From: Holophagaceae bacterium
Lineage (GTDB): Bacteria > Acidobacteriota > Holophagae > Holophagales > Holophagaceae
Length of the DNA stretch: 9,678 bases
Reading direction: 5' to 3'
Assembly: GCA_003158505.1 (NCBI GenBank)
Contig: PMJK01000050.1
Coordinates: forward strand, 203 to 9,880
Shown here: positions 6,674-9,678 of the stretch, piece after piece
How positions within the stretch are numbered: position 1 is the first letter of the stretch
How the letters are laid out: each line of letters starts with the position of its first letter
The notes under the pieces: generated by a model
What the model was told of the DNA's origin: nothing
Seen by the model: only the letters and a program-made list of their open reading frames with translations
The model's database searches: none
Position numbers and translations under genes: made by a program

Positions 6674-6702
6674 CTGCCAGGATTGACAGTCCGGCCTAGA
6701 AT
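6674..6702 (+). promoter_or_regulatory. Candidate sigma70-type promoter for the SPFH gene
   Basis: CTGCCA (6674-6679) and TAGAAT (6697-6702) are 17 bases apart. The -10 matches consensus at 5 of 6 positions and the -35 at 4 of 6. The better-looking TTGACA at 6684-6689 is only 7 bases from this -10 and cannot be its partner. A start near 6709 would give a leader of about 30 bases to ATG 6738. Confidence 0.5.
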
Positions 6703-6737
6703 CGTACGCGTGGCCGATGCCACGAGGAGAACAACTC

Positions 6738-7778
6738 ATGGGGCTGATGGACTGGGGCAAGGCCCAATTCATTGAAATCATCGAATGGCTCGACGATTCC
6801 AACGACACCCTCGCCTGGCGGTTTCCCGTGCGGGACCAGGAGATCAAGAACGGGGCAAAGCTGGTCGTCCGCGAGAGCCAGGAGGCGGTCTTCGTCAACG
6901 AGGGTCAGCTGGCGGACGTCTTCAAGCCAGGCACCCATACGCTCAGCACCCAGAACCTGCCGGTCCTCGCGGACCTGAAGGGCTGGAAGTACGGCTTCGA
7001 GAGCCCGTTCAAAGCTGAGACATACTTCACCTCCACCCGGCTCTTCAACGACCTGAAGTGGGGCACCTCGAACCCGATCATGATGCGCGACGCCGACTTC
7101 GGCATGCTGCGCATCCGGGCCTTCGGCATCTACTCCATCAAGGTCGCGGACAGTGGCACATTCCTTAAGCAGCTCGTCGGCACCAACGGCGTCTACACCG
7201 TTCCAGACGTGTCGGAGCAGCTCCGCAAAACCATCATGAGCCGCTTCACCGATGTGCTGGGCGAGGCGAAGGTTCCAGCCCTGGATCTGGCTTCCAAATA
7301 CGACGAGTTGTCAGACCTGGTGAAGCAGAAGCTCCAGGATGAGTTCAAGACCATGGGCCTCGAGCTGTCCAAGTTCTTCGTGGAGAACATCAGTCTCCCG
7401 GAAGAGGTCGAGGCCATGATGGACAAGCGTACCGGCGTGGGCATGATGGCCCCGGTGATGGGCGCCTACACGCAATTGCAAGTGGCCGAAAGCATTCCCC
7501 TCGCCGCCCAGAATCCCAGCGGTGTCGCCGGTCTGGGCATGGGCGTGGGCGTGGGCTTCGGCATGGGGAACATGATGGGCCAGCAGATGGCCGGGGCCAC
7601 CCAGGGCCTGGGCCAGCAGGGTTTCCCTGCCGGCGGCGCGTCAACCCCCTCTGTCCCCGTGAAATCGCTCAAGGAGGAGCTGACCGAGTTGAAGGATCTC
7701 TTCGACAGTCAGCTCATCAATCAGGTCGAGTACGACACCCAGCGAACCGCCATCATGAAACAGCACGGAATGGGTTGA
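6738..7778 (+). CDS. SPFH-domain protein with C-terminal SHOCT module
   Basis: I start at ATG 6738 (346 residues), because GAGGAGA lies seven bases upstream; the in-frame ATG at 6717 would place that ribosome binding site inside the gene. Residues about 10-230 match the virion-core/YdjI-like SPFH family: AWRFP, IKNGAKLVVRESQEAVFVNEGQ, FKPGTHTLSTQNLP, then a predicted amphipathic region SDLVKQKLQDEFKTMGLELSKFFVENISLPEEV. A Gly/Met/Gln-rich linker follows at about 262-300. The end, residues 309-343 (KSLKEELTELKDLFDSQLINQVEYDTQR), has the SHOCT pattern of two short helices with a start-site-like acidic turn. No transmembrane segment or signal peptide is visible, so it would be cytosolic or peripheral on membranes, probably as an oligomeric scaffold. 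YdjI-type relatives often end in a zinc ribbon; here no Cys pairs are present. The molecular role is not known. Confidence 0.88.
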   Translation: MGLMDWGKAQFIEIIEWLDDSNDTLAWRFPVRDQEIKNGAKLVVRESQEAVFVNEGQLADVFKPGTHTLSTQNLPVLADLKGWKYGFESPFKAETYFTSTRLFNDLKWGTSNPIMMRDADFGMLRIRAFGIYSIKVADSGTFLKQLVGTNGVYTVPDVSEQLRKTIMSRFTDVLGEAKVPALDLASKYDELSDLVKQKLQDEFKTMGLELSKFFVENISLPEEVEAMMDKRTGVGMMAPVMGAYTQLQVAESIPLAAQNPSGVAGLGMGVGVGFGMGNMMGQQMAGATQGLGQQGFPAGGASTPSVPVKSLKEELTELKDLFDSQLINQVEYDTQRTAIMKQHGMG

Positions 7779-7796
7779 TCCCTGCTGATTGAGCTG

Positions 7797-7828
7797 ATGA
7801 CTAGGGCGGCGTGAGCCGCCCTAGTCAT
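7797..7828. terminator. Perfect 14-bp hairpin between convergent genes
   Basis: ATGACTAGGGCGGC (7797-7810) is exactly complementary to GCCGCCCTAGTCAT (7815-7828) around a GTGA loop. It begins 19 bases after the SPFH stop codon, and its right arm contains the TAG stop and last codon of the convergent CDF exporter gene. It can fold identically from either strand, so it is likely a shared bidirectional terminator. Neither side has a T-run. Confidence 0.75.
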
Positions 7829-8792
7829 GTCCATGACCCTCGTGGTGGCCGTGATGGTCGTCGTGATCGTCGTTCTCGGCCTCGTGCTCGTGCATGAACC
7901 GGTGCTGGTGGCGTTCAGACATGGCCGGGGTCTCGAAGTGAAGGGTCAGGTGGCGCACTCCGAAGCGTTCGGACAGCAGATGCTCGATGCGATGCTGGTG
8001 GGCCTCCGTTTCTTCCAGCCCCTCGGTATCCACGATGATGTGGGCGGTGCAGACCGTCAGGTGGCTGCAGACGCGCCAGGAGCGCAGATCCTCGACGCCG
8101 CGGACTCCAGGTAGCCCGACCAGGGCGGCCTTGGCCTCTTCCTGGTCGAAGGCCGCGCGATGCATCAGGATGCCGACGGCATCCCGAAGCAGGAAGAACG
8201 CGCCCCGCAGGATGAATGCCACGATGGCCACAGCCAAAAGGGGATCCACCCAGCGCCATCCGGTGAAGTAGATGACCACCATGCCGACCATCACGGCCAC
8301 ATTCGCCAGGCTGTCGCCAAGGGCATGCAGATAGGCGCTCCTGAGATTCAGATCTTGCTGCTGGCGCGTACCCAGAGAGGGCACGAGGACTCTAGTCGCG
8401 GCCAGGTTGAGTAGGAGGCCCAGGGCTGAGAATCCGATGGCCCACCCGAGACGGATGGGATGAGGGTTCCGGACCCGGCCCCAGGCTTCGAACAACACGG
8501 CGACCGCCAGGACCGCCAGCAGCAGAACGCCGAGCAGCGTGTTGAAGATCTCCAGGCGATGCCACCCGTAGTTCCACTGTTCACAGGGCTCGCGGCGATT
8601 GGCTACCCGGATGCTTCCAAGGGAGAGCAGGTTCACGACCGCGTCGTTCAGGTTTTCCAGGCTGTCGGAAACCAGCCCCAGGGATCCGGTCCACAGGCCG
8701 CCCATCCCCTGCACCAGGAAATTCAGGCCGAAGATCAGCGAGCTCAAGGCGAGCCGCCCGGTCGTGGTGGGGCCATGCGCATGGGCCATCAT
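7821..8792 (-). CDS. CDF-family divalent metal cation exporter
   Basis: Cation diffusion facilitators exchange cytosolic Zn2+, Mn2+, Fe2+ or similar ions for protons. This 323-residue protein has six hydrophobic segments (about 14-34, 38-60, 80-103, 115-138, 153-176, 180-202) and the C-terminal cytosolic domain (about 205-290). The TM5 half of the transport site is His156-x3-Asp160 in YLHALGDSL. The TM2 half is Glu46-x3-Asp50 in SDSLENLND, where zinc exporters have His or Asp and Mn-type exporters Asp or Asn. The loop between TM4 and TM5 lacks His. Instead there is a short HAHG N-terminus and a C-terminal tail (291-323) with 11 His and 10 acidic residues. The start at 8792 overlaps the upstream stop codon as ATGA, with GAGG just before it, so translation is probably coupled. 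Metal specificity is open. Confidence 0.92.
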   Translation of the reverse strand: MMAHAHGPTTTGRLALSSLIFGLNFLVQGMGGLWTGSLGLVSDSLENLNDAVVNLLSLGSIRVANRREPCEQWNYGWHRLEIFNTLLGVLLLAVLAVAVLFEAWGRVRNPHPIRLGWAIGFSALGLLLNLAATRVLVPSLGTRQQQDLNLRSAYLHALGDSLANVAVMVGMVVIYFTGWRWVDPLLAVAIVAFILRGAFFLLRDAVGILMHRAAFDQEEAKAALVGLPGVRGVEDLRSWRVCSHLTVCTAHIIVDTEGLEETEAHQHRIEHLLSERFGVRHLTLHFETPAMSERHQHRFMHEHEAENDDHDDHHGHHEGHGHD

Positions 8793-9577
8793 TCGCCTCG
8801 GAATCGGGGGTTACGCTTCTCACGGAAGGCGGCCAAGCCTTCCAGGCGGTCCTGAGTGGAAAGCACCTGGGCATAACAGACCTGCTCGAAGGCAAGACCA
8901 GAAGTCAGGCCCAGATCCGATCCCCGGTTCCCGGCCTGTTTGGCCAAGCGCAGGGCCGCGGGTCCATTCGGGAGGATTTCCCGGGCCAGCATCAGGGCCT
9001 GGGGCAAGGCCTCTCCGGGTGCTGCCAATCGGTCCACGAGCCCCAGCCGGCCAGCCTCCTCGGCCCCGATCCGGCGGGCCGTGAAAATCAATTCCTTGGC
9101 TCGCGAGATCCCGATGAGCCTGGGCAGGCGCTGGGTGCCACCAGCTCCGGGAATGATGGCCAGGGCCGTTTCGACCAGGCCCATCATCGCCTCGGATCCT
9201 GCCACACGAAGATCCGCCGCCAAAGCCAATTCCAGCCCTCCGCCGAAGGCCCCGCCCTCGATGGCCGCGATGGTCGGCATGGGCAGGTCCTGCAACTCGC
9301 TGAATGCGGTACGGATGCTCTGGACAAAGGTGGCCGCCTCGGACGGGGACATGGCCGCCCGCTCCTTCAGATCCGCACCCGCACAAAAAATGCCCGGGAC
9401 CAGGCTATGCACCACCACCACGCGCACTCCCGCATCAGACCCCAGGATCGAAAGGGCCTCCCGGAATTCAGACAGAAGCTGGTGACCGAGGGCATTCTTA
9501 GCGGCAGGGCGGTCAAGTCCCAGGAGGACGATCCCTGCATCCTCACCCCCAAGCCTTTCAAGCCGGATTTCCATCAT
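8789..9577 (-). CDS. Enoyl-CoA hydratase family protein, probably methylglutaconyl-CoA hydratase
   Basis: This 262-residue crotonase-fold enzyme closely resembles human AUH: GLVETALAIIPGAGGTQRLPRLIG, RAKELIFTAR, the segment ending CYAQVLSTQDRLEGLAAFREKR, and the terminal PRFRGE are near matches to AUH as I recall it. AUH hydrates 3-methylglutaconyl-CoA to HMG-CoA in leucine breakdown (bacterial LiuC). The oxyanion hole is formed by FCAGADLK (Ala66 region) and GGAFGGGLE (Gly113 region). The catalytic glutamates are Glu116 and Glu136. The start at 9577 (MMEIRLE) overlaps the upstream stop codon as ATGA; a second ATG follows at 9574. The upstream gene ends in a biotin-carrier domain, which supports a methylcrotonyl-CoA carboxylase neighbour. 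A general enoyl-CoA hydratase is the alternative. Confidence 0.88.
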   Translation of the reverse strand: MMEIRLERLGGEDAGIVLLGLDRPAAKNALGHQLLSEFREALSILGSDAGVRVVVVHSLVPGIFCAGADLKERAAMSPSEAATFVQSIRTAFSELQDLPMPTIAAIEGGAFGGGLELALAADLRVAGSEAMMGLVETALAIIPGAGGTQRLPRLIGISRAKELIFTARRIGAEEAGRLGLVDRLAAPGEALPQALMLAREILPNGPAALRLAKQAGNRGSDLGLTSGLAFEQVCYAQVLSTQDRLEGLAAFREKRNPRFRGE

Positions 9578-9678
9578 CCCAACTCGACGATCGGGTCCCC
9601 TTCGTTCAGGAACTGGTCGGGGGTCACGAAGACCTTCTTGATCGTTCCCTCTTCGGGGCTGCCCACGGGAATCTGCAT
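9574..9678 (-). CDS. C-terminal end of a biotin/lipoyl-attachment domain protein (partial)
   Basis: Only the last 34 residues are visible, running to TGA at 9576-9574. The pattern IPVGSPEEGTIKKVFVTPDQ followed by FLNEGDPIVELG is the second half of a biotinyl/lipoyl barrel (the family runs EAMKM, then strand, p-G-v, Gd-v-gd-l-le). The Met at 9676-9678 probably corresponds to the Met just after the biotinylated Lys, so it is not the start codon. The attachment Lys itself lies outside the window, so biotin versus lipoate cannot be read directly. The gene could be the alpha subunit of methylcrotonyl-CoA carboxylase or a small separate carrier protein. Its stop overlaps the hydratase start, which argues for one operon. 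Confidence 0.8.
   Translation of the reverse strand: MQIPVGSPEEGTIKKVFVTPDQFLNEGDPIVELG

Noticed and set aside
6684..6702. Perfect TTGACA box with TAGAAT
   Set aside because: The spacer is only 7 bases, too short for a sigma70 promoter. The box at 6674-6679 has correct spacing.
1..9678. Defence island, prophage, CRISPR or biosynthetic cluster
   Set aside because: No nuclease, transposase, integrase, repeat-spacer array, carrier-protein megasynthase or tRNA-linked junction is visible. All genes fit metabolism, envelope or transport roles.

Overview
The window is GC-rich chromosomal DNA from a free-living, probably Gram-negative bacterium. It is densely packed with housekeeping and catabolic genes. 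The mix of genes (stand-alone ArnA-like formyltransferase, large malic enzyme, AsnA, a leucine-degradation pair, an SPFH-SHOCT protein) and the protein style suggest Acidobacteriota, perhaps the Holophaga/Geothrix group. That placement is an impression from the sequence and was not tested. I saw no phage, insertion sequence, CRISPR array, tRNA or rRNA, and no stretch over 300 bases lacks a gene.

Layout. Positions 1-782 (minus, cut by the left edge): a secreted transglutaminase-like protein with TPR repeats. Positions 861-1787 (plus): an ArnA-type formyltransferase, divergent from the first gene. It ends 6 bases from the convergent malic enzyme gene (1794-3551, minus). Upstream of that, on the same strand, is asparagine synthetase AsnA (3754-4881). 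A 211-base divergent region then separates asnA from a FabH-like ketoacyl-ACP synthase III (5093-6148, plus). This is followed, still on plus, by a small secreted PepSY-like protein (6283-6621) and an SPFH-SHOCT protein (6738-7778). The last two each have their own TAGAAT-type promoter candidate. A perfect 14-bp hairpin separates them from a minus-strand operon entering from the right edge: the end of a biotin-carrier domain (9574-9678), a methylglutaconyl-CoA hydratase-like enzyme (8789-9577) and a CDF metal exporter (7821-8792). Consecutive genes in this operon overlap by ATGA.

How the genes fit together. The biotin-carrier end plus the AUH-like hydratase is the classical pair of leucine breakdown, methylcrotonyl-CoA carboxylase then methylglutaconyl-CoA hydratase. 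Malic enzyme supplies pyruvate and reducing power from C4 acids, and AsnA makes asparagine from aspartate. The KAS III could use a branched acyl-CoA primer derived from branched-chain amino acids, but this is speculation. The metal exporter has no evident link to leucine catabolism beyond translational coupling.

I do not find a convincing undescribed multi-gene system. The points most worth a second look are the CDF exporter with a Glu in place of the usual His/Asp/Asn in its TM2 metal site and a C-terminal His tail, the roughly 34-residue longer KAS III, the orphan ArnA-like formyltransferase, and several strong inverted repeats at gene ends.
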